64,000 bases of DNA from Eudorina sp. 2006-703-Eu-15 (Eukaryota; Chlorophyta; Chlorophyceae; Chlamydomonadales; Volvocaceae): the NCBI GenBank assembly GCA_003117195.1, contig BDSI01000005.1, forward strand, positions 2,154,857-2,218,856, in the 5' to 3' direction. Positions 10,609 through 21,600 of this stretch are shown here, piece after piece. The position numbers were made by a program, and so were the translations under genes. The notes beneath the pieces were generated by a model, which worked only from the letters and a program-made list of their open reading frames with translations, was not told the DNA's origin and ran no database searches. Every line of letters begins with the position of its first letter. The first letter of the stretch is position 1.

Positions 10609-12990
10609 TGGGTGCGGACCCTCCTCACTTCCACGCGATCCCTGGCGGTGGTCAACGGCTTCCAGTCGAAGATGGTACCCATGCAGGCGGGGGTGCGCCA
10701 GGGATGTCCCCTGGCCCCCCTGCTCTATTTATTCGTGGCGCAGGCGCTGCTGTGCTGGCTGCAGCACCGGAGGGTGGGGATCCGCCTCCGCCCTGCCGAC
10801 GAAGACCTAACCACGGCCATGCAATATGCAGACGACACCGAAGTAATTATGGGCAGCTCGGCCGAACTCGAGCACTTCCTGGCGAGCATGGAGACCTTCG
10901 CCAAGGGATCGGGACAGAAACTGAACCCGGACAAGGTGGAATTACTACCGGTGGGACCCGCTGAGAAAGGGGTGGAGGCCGGAGGTGAGGAGGTTCGGGG
11001 CGGGATGAGACTGGTCCAAACCGCCACGGCCTTAGGCCTGACGTACACGGATGTGGATGGCACTCCGGAGATGGACTGGGGAGCGCAGATGGACAAAGTT
11101 CGTGTCGGGTTCACGAGGATAGCGCAATTGTCACTGTCCGCCTTCGGGAGGGCATCGGCTGCCGCGGCGTACGGATTGCACAGACTCACTTGGCACATGG
11201 AGCATGGCGGCATGCCGCCGGAGACAGTGATAGACCGGCTCGAAGGGTGGACGGCACGCCTGGTAGATAGGGCCCAGGGCCCCGAAGCCACCGAGAGGCG
11301 GCCCACTGGGGTGCCACGTAGCCTGCTGCTTGGGCACCCGGCGGTGGGGGGATTCGGCGCGCTGCCGCTGCGGGAACATATCCGAGCGCGCTGGGCCTCA
11401 ACAGCGCTGCGGTACATGAGGAGGATCCGCCACCAGCGGGCCGCCCCCTGGCAACGTGTCGTGGACACGATCCTAGCGGACGCCTCAGCGGCATGGAAGC
11501 CGTGCATGGTGCTCACGGCAACGGCCGACAGTCCATGGAGAGGGATCCGAAGGCTAGAACCCGAGGTACAGCGGGTCGTGACAGCCCTAGCCGCCCTGCC
11601 GAGAGTGGTGGACATCGCCGACCATCCGCTCGCGCCGGGGGCGTGGTGCTGGAACGCACCACTGTGGGGAAACCCACTACTCCCGGAGGAACTGCCCGAG
11701 GGGGGGCGCCCCGGCCTCGAGCATGTGTTCCCGGACCTGGTGGACTACACCGGATTGCAAACGGTCGGACAACTAATCCGGGTGGGGGAGACGCTCCGGA
11801 TGGTAACCGACGGCTGGGCAGAGCCAAACTACATAGACTCCGCCCGCATGGCACGATGCGCCGCACGGGCGTGGGCGACATTCGTACAAGATTGCCTGGG
11901 TATCCCCGCGGGGTCCGGGCGATGGGTGATTGGCGGCAATGGGCCGAATTAGACCGGCGGCTGGTAGAACTTCAAGTAAGGCTACCAGCGGCCTGGGTAG
12001 CAGCAGCCCTAGCGGCACGAGCGAACGGGTCCAGGGGGCGAATGTGCCCACGGAAGAGGAGGTGACGGCCATGTTGCTCGATCGCATGGGTTGGAGGTTG
12101 AATAATGGGTTGAAGGTGGCCCTGAGCGAGTACTCTGTTCGAGTGGGGACAGCGATGCAACTAGCCGAGGTGGCGGAACGCCGCAGCGCGGCTCACTTGC
12201 TGTTTGCCCGTGAGGCGGTAGGACTGGGAGCCACCGACCCGATTTCTCAGGTGGCGGCCGCCCGGATCCGGGGGCTGCTGAGCCGCCTTTGGCTCAGTAT
12301 CCGGTGGGAAAATGAGCATAAGGAGGCCTTTTGGCGCCTTACAGTCGATGGCGTCCCGTTGTTGGGCAATTCCCATATGCGACACGCGAGGGTGACGCGG
12401 TGTGGATGCGGGGGATACCCAGCGGAAGGCGGGGGGTCAGAGACACCCCGACAGCACCATTTCTGGTCATGCCGAGTGGCCCAGGCGGTGGTGGGTCAGT
12501 TGGAAACGCGCCTAGGGGCACGGATACGGAGGCCGCAGGTCTGGCTGGCGGAACCCCCGCCACCCGTGGAGCAAGTTGTTTTGGATGTGGTGGTGTTGGC
12601 CGCGATTGCGGCCATGGAGACTGGTCGCCGATTCATGGCGGCCACCCTGCGTCGGTCAGCACCTGGTCAGGGTCAGACGACCCGGCCGGGACCGATATTG
12701 GCAGAACAAGGGGAGCGGCGCGCAATCGCTGACTTTTGGGGGCGCCTTCACGGGTTCGCCCAGTTGGGGCTCCCGAGACGGGGTTGGAGCTCAGTGGGCC
12801 CTTTCCACCCTTTCTTGAAAGTGGCGGGGGAGTCCTGCGATGTGCGGGACCTGCTCCTGAAGAAGGATGAGGCGCGGGTTCCCCGCCCTCTGTCTGTTTA
12901 TCGTCGGGCTCTCCGAACCGGGGTTCAAGTTGGGGACCGGGCCTACCCTCAGATTGGGGTGGAGGTTGGGCTCCCGTTGGCATTTTGGTG
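10609..12990 (+). pseudogene. LINE reverse transcriptase / C-terminal domain, frameshifted
   Basis: The frame open to 11,950 holds reverse transcriptase motifs: GVRQGCPLAPLLYLF at about 10,690 (template/primer grip region), the catalytic YADD at 10,825-10,836, and GQKLNPDKVELLPVG (about 10,912) just after it. Reading continues with family-like sequence only by changing frame at about 11,930 and again at about 12,010-12,060. The last part carries a Cys/His knuckle (CGCGG with HHFWSC at about 12,395-12,465) and a C-terminal segment, ADFWGRLHGFAQLGLPRRGW, that is mirrored in the minus-strand LINE near 17,700. The upstream endonuclease and palm motifs are missing. Two frameshifts and the 5' truncation mean it is inactive. 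Confidence 0.8.
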
Positions 12991-13400
12991 TTTTGGCCAA
13001 GTTATTTCTTATGATGCGGGTTACCCCACTAGCGGTCGCTGGGCAGTGTCACGAGCCAGGCGTGGGCCTTCCAAGACCTCGAGAGGGTGCTGCGTTGGGT
13101 GCCTCAGAGGTGGTGGTAGCTGGGTAATGGGTGCCTGTGTGGGCGACCTCCCCTGTGCTTGGCTTTATCCACTTCTGGGGATTATGCCCGCTGCTGTGCC
13201 TATCCCTTTGGTAGTGTTGCCCGCTGCGCGCCTCTGCTTGCTTCGGTGTCTGACTGGTTGGGGTTATGGCCCGGTGTGTTTTCTTTGGGTGCGGCGTTGT
13301 GGTGTGGAGGTGACCTGCCGCCTTGGCGGTGGGGCCTACTGGGGCTTGCTCTGGTATACACCGATGATCCCGTTGGGGTCCGCTGTAACATTCATTCATT
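10609..13400 (+). mobile_element. Non-LTR retrotransposon (LINE, family A), 5'-truncated, with target-site duplication
   Basis: The insert is flanked by the 12-bp direct repeat CATTTGTCAGCG (10,597-10,608 and 13,401-13,412). It interrupts the right arm of the foldback element. The 5' end is truncated inside the reverse transcriptase. The 3' end is GGGGTCCGCTGTAACATTC with a short ATTC tail that merges into the duplication. About 0.45 kb of 3' UTR follows the ORF. Confidence 0.88.
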
Positions 13401-13548
13401 CATTTGTCAGCGCGAGCGTGACCCGTTCCGCAGCAGCCCTTACGGCCGCAGCATCATTAGTACCATGGTGTTTGCCAAGGCGTCGGAAAGAGAACGATCA
13501 TGCTCCGCAAACGGGTTGAAAAGGAACCCAAAGTTGTACGTCAAGGGG

Positions 13549-14050
13549 TCATCATGTACGAAGGAATGGGCCGGGAAAACCGAGGCACGCAGGTCGGTGG
13601 AACTTAGGTCTCTTTGGACAGAACTTCTATGCATCTGGCGTACGCATTTGCTCGCCTGTGGCAAAAGTAGTTTCCTTGGATGTGGACAGCAGTATGAAAT
13701 CGTTCAACGAACGTGCATGCATAGCGTCCCGCACGCACCTTCAGTTCTGCCGCCAGCGAGCCCTGCCGGGCGGCGGCCAGCAAAAAGTGGTCAGTCATGC
13801 ATGCCAAGAAACAACAGCGTGGACATCGATCTTTGGTGATAAGCGTGACATCTTTGGTTTGCCGACAGGCGCACGTCGTGAAGGCAGTGCTGCCCTCGTC
13901 ATCACCGCCTGCCGCCATGTACTGTCGCCCAAACGGATAAGGGACTCCAAATCTGGCTATTTGCGCGGGAAGCATGCACACTGCGGGACGGGCTTTACTG
14001 TTCAAGGTTCCTTGAATGAATAGCCCCCTGTCCCTTGCACCCTACAGCAC
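13549..14050. other. Spacer sequence, nothing recognised
   Basis: No element or gene could be assigned. The short open frames here show no domain. Confidence 0.35.
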
Positions 14051-14165
14051 CAGCTGACCGTCAGTGCTGCTGTCCCAAGCAAGGGTGATCCCTTTAACCG
14101 TCAGCTTCCCTCTCCCAAGCATCAGGAAAGCATGTAGCTGGCCCCGAAACTGCCCCCAAAACCAC

Positions 14166-15520
14166 CCTCCACCACCAGCAGCGACGACAGCGACCGCTCT
14201 GGTGGTGAGGGGACGCACGCATGAGGAGATGGACATGCTGGAGAAGTTCTATTTGGTGAGGCTGGGCGGTTGGTGGTTGGTGGCTGGAGCTCAAGCTAGA
14301 AGTTGCTTGGTTGCTTGGGTCACGCCAGGCGGTACCTACCGTTGATCTGGGTACCGCTCTGAACCTGATCTGGGTCAAAAGCTGATCTGGGTCAAAAGCT
14401 GATCTGGGTCAAACCTGCTTTGGGTCACGGACAAGTTGGAGATCCACGTTGCCGGTCTGATCTGGGTTGGACCTGGGACAGCCCATTGCGGCCGGGTTGC
14501 ATCGGGCCGTAAACAAGCAGGGGTTGCGGCGGGGTTGTGGTGTGGTCATATCCTGACACGTTCTTTGGCCCCGCCTGACAGCCGCCTTCCCGCATGAGCA
14601 GCTCGCCTATGCAACACCTCACCTCATTCAGCCCCGCTCGGGGTGCTGCAACTGCCTGGAGGCGGCATTCTCGTAATGACGGGCGGGGCAGCGCAGCCGG
14701 CGAATCGCAGCTCGAGTCCTAGCCCCATGTCAACCGCCGGTCCGAGCCCCGGGCAGACTCCCCTGACGCCCCTGGACGCCGCCGTGGCGGCGGCGAAGCG
14801 GAAGGCGGCGGCGAAGAAGGCCCTCCGCGCAGCAGCAGCCCGCTTTCCTGCCATCCAAGGCTGTGCTGCTCTTCCATCAGCGCGCGCTGGGAATCACAGT
14901 CCCCGCCAACGGTCCCCGCCAACGGTCCCCGCCAACGGTCCGGCGGCCGGCGGCGGTGGCGGCAGCGGCGGCGGCGCTGATGGTGCGCCGTTGGTGCCGA
15001 TGCTGGCGCCGGCGGCACCATGGCGACGACCTTTGGCGGGCCCCCGGCGGCAGCAGTTGCGGCTTCCAGCGGCGTCCCCGGGCCGTACGGCAGCCTTAGC
15101 CAGCCGCCGGATGCGCCGGTGACGAGTGCGTACGTCAATCGGGACGCGGATTACCTCATGATGCGGCAGATGGTGGAGGCCGCGCTGGCGGCGGGGCAGA
15201 GCCGCCCCGCGACGGCGGGTGCCGCCGCCGCGGCAGCCAGCGCCGCCGCCGCCGCGCTCGACGGCGATGCGGCGGGGGGCGGGCCGTGCTGCCGGCGGCG
15301 CGCCGCGGTGCCGCCTTCAAGAGCACGCCCAGCGGCAGCGCTCGAAAGGAGTCGGGAAAGGAGTCCGGGATGAAGGCCAAGCTCCCGCCGGCGCCGCCGC
15401 CGCTGGTGCCTCGCCCTGCCGTACCCATTCACCTGCAGCATCTCGTACGGCCCGGCAGCGCCTTCGTCGGCGCGCTGATGGGGCTACACCGGCCGGCTGG
15501 CATCGACCCCGTGTAGTGGT
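14166..15520 (+). pseudogene. Decayed Ala/Gly-rich gene remnant in the spacer
   Basis: A short exon-like piece ends RTHEEMDMLEKFYL before a GTGAGG donor (about 14,255). After a tandem-repeat region, Ala/Lys-rich and Gly-rich frames follow. Coding-looking residues (about 15,083-15,180, including RDADYLMMRQMVEAALAAGQ, and 15,310-15,516, ending at TAG) lie in different frames, so at least one frameshift separates them. No family is recognised. I read this as the remains of a gene that was carried or rearranged with the spacer. Confidence 0.35.
14342..14438. repeat. Small tandem repeat with TGATCTGGGTCAAAAGC units
   Basis: Several imperfect 17-20-bp units built on GATCTGGGTCAAA occur in a row. 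They probably lie in an intron of the decayed gene. The core recurs singly at about 14,458. Confidence 0.6.
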
Positions 15521-15551
15521 CCTGGAGTGATCCGAGATCGGTAGCATCAGC

Positions 15552-16172
15552 TTGCAAGCGTCTTTGGTTAAGACGGGTCACAACACCCGCGATCATCACC
15601 GCCGTCATGTCAGGGACCCCGTACGGGGCGTGACACCGCCGCCGGGGTCGGCGGCGTCGGGTATGACGGGGACGTCATTCAGCCCGCCGCTGCGACCCCT
15701 CTTTCCTGTGCGGCCTCTGTCGCTGGTGAAGCAGCCGTGGCAGGCCTCGCGGCCGCCGCAGGCGGCGGCAAATACGGCGACAGGTGCGGCGGGTGCGGCG
15801 TGGCCGTCGTCACCGTTGAAGGGCCGCGCGGGCCGCGCGGCGGCGGCGGCGGCGGCGGCGCGCACGGGCGGCGGCGAGGAGGGAGGGAGCGGCGGCAGCG
15901 GCGGCGGCGCCGCGGGCGGCGGCCGCAGCGGCAGCGCCGGAGCCGCGAAGGCGCGCAGCCGCAACGCCTCGCCGACCAGCAAGGCGGATGGGACGGCGCT
16001 GCCGCCCGCCCGACCACTCAGCAGCCGATCCAACGGAGGCGCTGCAGTTGAGGCCTGGGACGAGGCCAAGTACGAGTCGGTCATCGAGGCGTGCGCCCTG
16101 ACCATGGACCTCCAGATCCTGCCCCAGGGCGACCAGTCCAAGCAAGGCGGGCATCCGCGGCGTTTCTTTTGA
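15552..16172 (+). pseudogene. Chimeric ORF: Ala/Gly-rich sequence fused to an ABCC NBD1 fragment
   Basis: This open frame of about 206 codons runs through Ser/Pro- and Gly/Ala-rich sequence. From 16,051 it enters a piece of ABCC exon 5 in the same frame and sense as the transporter (EAWDEAKYESVIEACA onward). The ABCC part (16,051-16,163) corresponds to 4,463-4,572 of copy 1, with a 3-bp insertion (CAA) near its end. A truncated LINE then cuts it off. No function is expected of the product. Confidence 0.6.
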
Positions 16173-16487
16173 TGCGGGTTACTCCACTAGCGGGCAGTTT
16201 CACGAGCCAGGCGGTCTTCCAGGACCTCGAGAGGGTGCAGTGGGCGACCTTCCCTGTGCTTGGCTTTAACCACTTCTGGGGAGTCCGCCCTCTGCTGTGC
16301 CTATCCCCGCTGTGCGCCTCTGCTTGCTTCGGTGTATGTTTGAGTGGGGTCATGGCCCGGTGTGTTTTTGTTTGCGGCGTTGAGGTGTGCACCTGTCTTG
16401 CCGACTTGTCGGTGGGGCCTGCTGGTATACACCGTTGATCCCTGCCTGTGGGGTGCGCTGTAACGGTCATTCATTCATTCATTCATC
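16164..16487 (+). mobile_element. 5'-truncated LINE 3' end (family A) joined to the ABCC fragment
   Basis: It begins at TTTCTTTTGATGCGGGTTAC and follows the 3' UTR of the RT-bearing LINE (13,003-13,400) with several deletions. It ends in GGGGTGCGCTGTAACGGTC and four or five ATTC units. Confidence 0.75.
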
Positions 16488-16524
16488 ACCTGCGACCCTG
16501 CATGCGTACATAGTTGGAAGTAAC

Positions 16525-16570
16525 AAACGACCCTGGGCGGCCAGAGGGGACCCTGGGCGGCCAGAGGGGA
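16525..16570. repeat. Two-unit direct repeat (ACCCTGGGCGGCCAGAGGGG)
   Basis: A 20-bp unit is present twice in tandem just upstream of the minus-strand LINE 3' end. Confidence 0.6.
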
Positions 16571-16642
16571 CAATCCTCAGCAGCGGTCCGCCCGGTGGTC
16601 ATCCGCCGTGGCACAGCAGCATTTATTGCCGGAGCATAGAAA

Positions 16643-18190
16643 GTAACCGTTACAAGGTGGATGGCTCCTTAGTCCCCACCGGGCGATCCAACGGGCCCAG
16701 GTAGCTCGTAGGCGCTTGGGATCATCAACCCTACCAATACTGCTCATCCGTCCACCACCAAGCACCTATCTACCCGCGGGGGGTCATGCAGCGATACCAG
16801 CCAACCATCACATCAGTTATGTTGATGCGCAAGGTAGGACGACCGCCAGCATACATATGCGACCAGCATATTTCATTGACAACGCCCTGGAACCCCGAAG
16901 TTTCAATCAACGTTGCGCCTGGCCGCACGGCTGCATCTCTTTCACGGTCAGATGCATCAAGATTATTCCAGCGGACATCGATGTGCAGCCAGGGTTCCTT
17001 GCTCTCTCCACGCACGCCCCCTGCATCATAAGGATTCACGGTTACAAGGGGGACCAACAACCAAGTTGATCGCTCGCCGTACAGGCGTAGACGGACTGTT
17101 CATCCTACCCCAGGGGCATGCCCTGCACGAAGCAAGGAGCCATGCCAAAGAAAAGAGGCCAAGGAACCACCGGACCCAAGCCTTCAAAAGTATGAGCTGC
17201 CTAAGGGCAGGAGCAATCTGCGGCCAACAACCAGCCTAAAGACACATAGGGCTGCCAACTGAGCACCCAGAACCAGGGCCAACCTCCCGGCCCGGAAGAC
17301 ACAACGCACCGACGCAGCCACCCCCGCACCAGAGTACGGGATAAATCAATCACTCATCCAGGGACCACCAGCACCAAGCCAACAAATAGAAGAGCACGAG
17401 ACCACGAGCGCCAACGCAAGGGTGGCGGGACCAGAGGACCCCTACAACCCTCGTAGTTCAGTAAGTCCAGCACGGACACAGCGCGCGGAAGCGGACCCGG
17501 CCGAGAAGGCGGGGTGGACGACGTAGCACACAGTCAGGTCATGCCACAGGCACTCATCAGATCACCCACGCGGGGACGCAGGGGGAGAGTCGACGTCCAG
17601 GGGAGCATGCAAGACAACACGCCCATTCACATTGCAAAGGAACGGGTGTTGAGAGGGAACGGAACCCCAATGCCGAGGGGCCAGTCCCAGGGCGGCGAAG
17701 GAAGCGAGGCGGGCCCAAAAGTCAGCAGCCACCTCAACCGTGATCGCCGCGAGACGCCCCCGCAGCAGGGGGTACGCTGGTCCCACACATTGTACATGCG
17801 TTGGCGGCCGCGCTCCAGGGCCGCCAAGGCCGCCAGGGCCACGACATCCCAGACTGGCGGATGCAAACCCGGCGGGCAGACCACAAGCCACAGGTGGTGC
17901 CGCTGAAGACCCGAACCGAGCCGCCCGATCGACGCCCCCAACGCCAGCCCTAACACCTCCCGCAGCGACTGCGCAACAGGGCAATCCCAGAAAAGGTGCC
18001 GCCGAACCCAGCACGATCCCGATCCCGAAATGGCCGCGCCACAGGGGCAGCAGGCCGCTGCACGGAGGCGCGGAGGGAGGTGCTGCATCATAAGCACGCA
18101 TCGCTCGTCCAGCGAATGACCAACTGTCATGAAGCAAAATTCCCTCTGCTCTAAAACAACGTTACGGCGACCCTTGGGTACATGCGCCAG
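16643..18190 (-). mobile_element. Minus-strand LINE (family B), 5'-truncated
   Basis: The 3' end on the minus strand is CCATCCACCTTGTAACGGTT (16,643 upward) and matches the plus-strand fragment at 9,600-9,680. About 0.9 kb of noncoding sequence precedes the ORF remnant. The 5' boundary lies close to the inner edge of the right duplication arm and is approximate. Confidence 0.65.
17600..18190 (-). pseudogene. LINE C-terminal Cys/His domain, frameshifted
   Basis: The frame contains CCPCGA and then RHLFWDCPVAQSLREVLG, the Cys/His knuckle typical of the C-terminus of L1-like ORF2 proteins. It also contains WDVVALAALAALERGRQRM, which parallels LDVVVLAAIAAMETGRRFM of the plus-strand LINE. At about 17,770-17,790 the homology passes to another frame (ADFWARLASFAALGLAPRHW), so there is a frameshift. 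This copy and the copy at 10.6-13.4 kb are diverged members of one superfamily. Confidence 0.7.
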
Positions 18191-18640
18191 CGAACAGGAG
18201 CAGTGCATGTGGTGTGGTATGGAATCCTGACGTATGTTCTGCTGCATTGTACAAAAACGACAACACAACCTCACAAACATCGTAAATCGTGCAACTTTAC
18301 GACGAGACAATCCGGTTTCACGAACATAGCAAATAAATCTTCGCCAGCAGGCCAAACTCACAACGTGCAGGCAAAACATACGCATTGTACACCGCAGACA
18401 TGGCAAAGCCCCTGAGGCCCTAAATCCCTAAAACCGTTAATGTAAACCCATTGTTTCGTCCCCCCGAATCTACCCGCTATGAGCATTCTTACGTAGAAAT
18501 GTAATTAAGCTGCCTAATACCCAGGCCTACTGGAGCTAGCCCTATCGCTACCGAGACCTAGCTCATTTTCCCACCAACACACCACTTGCAGCTACCCTAC
18601 CCTACCACCGCACTATGAGCCATCACCGCCGCCTACTGCT

Positions 18641-21600
18641 CTACTGCTGCTGCCTGGCTGCCGCTTGCTGCTTAGCAAAGTGCTCGTCCGCCATTTTCCG
18701 CAGCGCTGCGGACGCGGACGGCCCCGTCTTGTCCACCAGCCGCGAGAACATGGAGCTGGGCTCCGCCAGCAGGTGCGCGGGCGCCGCGAACTCTTTGAGC
18801 TCGCCCTGCTCCATGACCAGCACCTTGTCGGATTCAATGATGGTGTCCAGGCGGTGAGCGATGGTGATGGTGGTGCGGTCGTCGAACACCTTCTTGATGG
18901 TCTCCTGCACCAGCGCCTCCGTGTGCGGGTCCATGGCGGCGGTGGCCTCGTCCAGGCACAGGATGGGCACGGCGCGCAGCGCCGCACGGGCCAGGCACAC
19001 CAGCTGCATCTGCCCCAGGGACCAGGCCTTGCCGCCGGTGCCGTCCACGCGGCCCTCCAGACCGCCAGCGTGCTGCGCCTGCGCCTCCAAGCCCACCTTG
19101 CGAAGCACCTCCCACAGCACGCCGTCGTCCTGTAGCAGGGAAGGGACAGGGGGGCCCACATGTGGGGGCTGGTGCAAACAGACCGCAAAGGCAACAGCCC
19201 GCAACCTTGTAGACCTTCTGCTGACTGAGTGTTCACCCCGCATGACTAAGACCGCCGCTCAGCCTAGCCTTCCCCACAAGCCACGACCTTCTTCCCCTTC
19301 CGCCCTCCCTCGTCCTCCGCCGGCTGCCTCGCTCCTCACCTTGTACTCGCCGAAGGGGTCCAGGTTGGCCCTCACAGTGCCCGAGAACATGACGGGCTCC
19401 TGCGGAATGATGGACAGCCCCGTGCGCAGGCGCTGCAGCGGCAGGCTGGCGATGTCCACGCCGTCGATGAGGATGCGGCCGCGGCCCAGCTCGAACATGC
19501 GGTACAGCGCCAGCAGGGTGGTGGACTTGCCAGAGCCGGTGCGCCCCACGGCGCCCACCTTCTCGCCGTCGTTGATCTTGAAGGTGACGCCCTTGAGGGC
19601 CCAGGGCGCGTCCAGGCGGTACTGCATCCACACGTCCTCGAACCGGATGTTGCCAGTGGCGGGCCAGCGGGACAGGGCGCCGTCGTCCACCACCACATGC
19701 ACCTTGCTGGCAGCTGAGGGAGGAGAAGCGAGGGAGGGGATGGGAGGGGCGAGGGGGGATGAGGAGGGGTTCTTGGGCGGGGGGCGAGGAAGTATGCTGT
19801 GCGGGTGTCACGCGGAGGTGAAAGCACTGCCGCTGCACGTCATCGACCTGCTGAGCCCTACGCCAGCACGTCGTGACGGCACCCGGCACTCACCCGGCAC
19901 GATGGTCCCATCGGGCAGGGTGATGGACTTGGCGACCCCCTTGTCGGCCTTGGGGTCGTAGAAGACACCGTCGTGGGGCACGTGCTCAGCCAGGAACGCC
20001 ATCTGCGGCCGGTGGGGGAAGGGAAGAGGGAAGGATGAGCAGTCTGGCCCGCTGTCGTACTGTACTACCCATTATGATGTACTGCAACAGACAGGTGGGC
20101 CTGATCCCGGCAGATTTCAATGGCGGCTACCTCAGCGGCCCCCTCCCCCCGCCCCCATCCGCACGCACTCACCCCCTCCACGCTGTGGAACAGACTGATG
20201 GACTCGGCAATGAAGCGCACCACCCAGGTGTAGAACACCAGCATCTGGATGATGTTGGAGAAGGCGAGACCCACGGTGGCGGAACCCAGCGTGTCTGGAG
20301 GGAGGGGGGGGGGCGCAGAGGGCAGGGCGGGACAGGGTGAGGAGGATAAGACGGACGGGGCTGGACGGTTGGCAGTAGTGGGGAAGGGTTAGTTGTCCGC
20401 ATTGTGGTCATTGGTGCTCATGCTGCTGCCACCCAGCCCTCAATCAAGGCAGTCAGGCCGGCAGGAGCAACATCGCAGTACGTTTCCCAGACGACAAACA
20501 AAGGCCCGTACAACCCCCGTACAATCCCCGTACAATCCAACACTTACCCTTCATGCCCACGGCGAAAGCGCTGACCACGGCAACCAGGCAGGCGCCGATG
20601 AGGTCGCACCAGAACGCCAGCCACAGATTGAGCGACTCGGCGTTGAACACGGCGGCGTTGGTGACGTCCGTCCTCCGGGCCGCCTCGCCGATGAAGTACT
20701 CCTGCTTGGCGAAGGCTTGCACCACCGTCAGCCCCTCCAGCACCTCCGCCACCAGCCCCACCAGCTGGCCGCCGCTGGTCGCGCGCGCCTTCTTGAGCGC
20801 CGTGGCGGCGGGCAGGTAGATGGCCAGCATGATGAGCGTCATGATGATGAGGAAGGCGGTGAAGGCGCCGAAGAAGTTGATGGTGACGGAGACGGTGACG
20901 GTGGTGGCGAGCAGGATGAGGCCGTAGATGCCCATGAAGTGCACCGCGTCCGGAAGGTTCTCGTCCATGATGTCCTGGTCCTTGGTGAAGTTGAGCAGCA
21001 GGTCGCCCACGGGGGTCACCAGGAAGAAGCCCATGGGCGCGTGCAGCACGTTGTGCAGCGCCTGGCGCCGCAGGTTCTCTGAGGAGCGCAGCACCCACCA
21101 CAGGAAGGTGGAGCCGCGGGCGAGCATCATCAGGTAGAAGAGGCCCACCAGCAGCAGGTAGATCAGGCTGTAGAACTTGGTGGCGGGCGCGTACTGCACG
21201 CCCTTGGCGGGGAACTTGCTGTACTCGTCGGCGACCCACCACCGCACCCAGAAGTCGGAGATCTGGCGGGTGGTCTGCGCCGCCAGGAAGAGCAGGAAGC
21301 ACACCGCCACCAGCAGCAGGTTGCCGTTGCGGGTGTAGATGAAGAAGGCGCGGGTGGCGGACACGTGGATGGAGGAGGCCGACTCGGGGCCTTGGCGGCG
21401 GGGCGGCCGAGGGAGGTGGGCGCCAGGGTGAGCTGGAGCGACTCACTGCGGGCAGGAACAGGGAGGGCGGCAGCAGGAGACCAATCAGACAGGGGCGGAA
21501 TCAGCAGTCTGCCACGGAATGGAGGACGTCCCAGCACAACTCAAGACCACACTGCGTCATCAAGGAGTGAAGGCATCGCACGGGCCTGGTGAAAAGCCCT

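Larger units (their letters stand above)
9706..13548. mobile_element. Foldback (long inverted repeat) element, about 1.04 kb, split by a LINE
   Basis: The left arm (9,706-10,222) is the reverse complement of the right arm. The right arm consists of 10,223-10,608 continued by 13,413-13,548; the gap is the inserted LINE. With the insert left out, the arms are 517 and 522 bp. The centre is TAGACATC stems at 10,203-10,242. The termini read CCCCTTGACGTACAA on both sides. No transposase is seen, so this fits a non-autonomous foldback or MITE-like element. The target duplication of the foldback itself could not be defined. Arm divergence is visible but modest. Confidence 0.8.
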
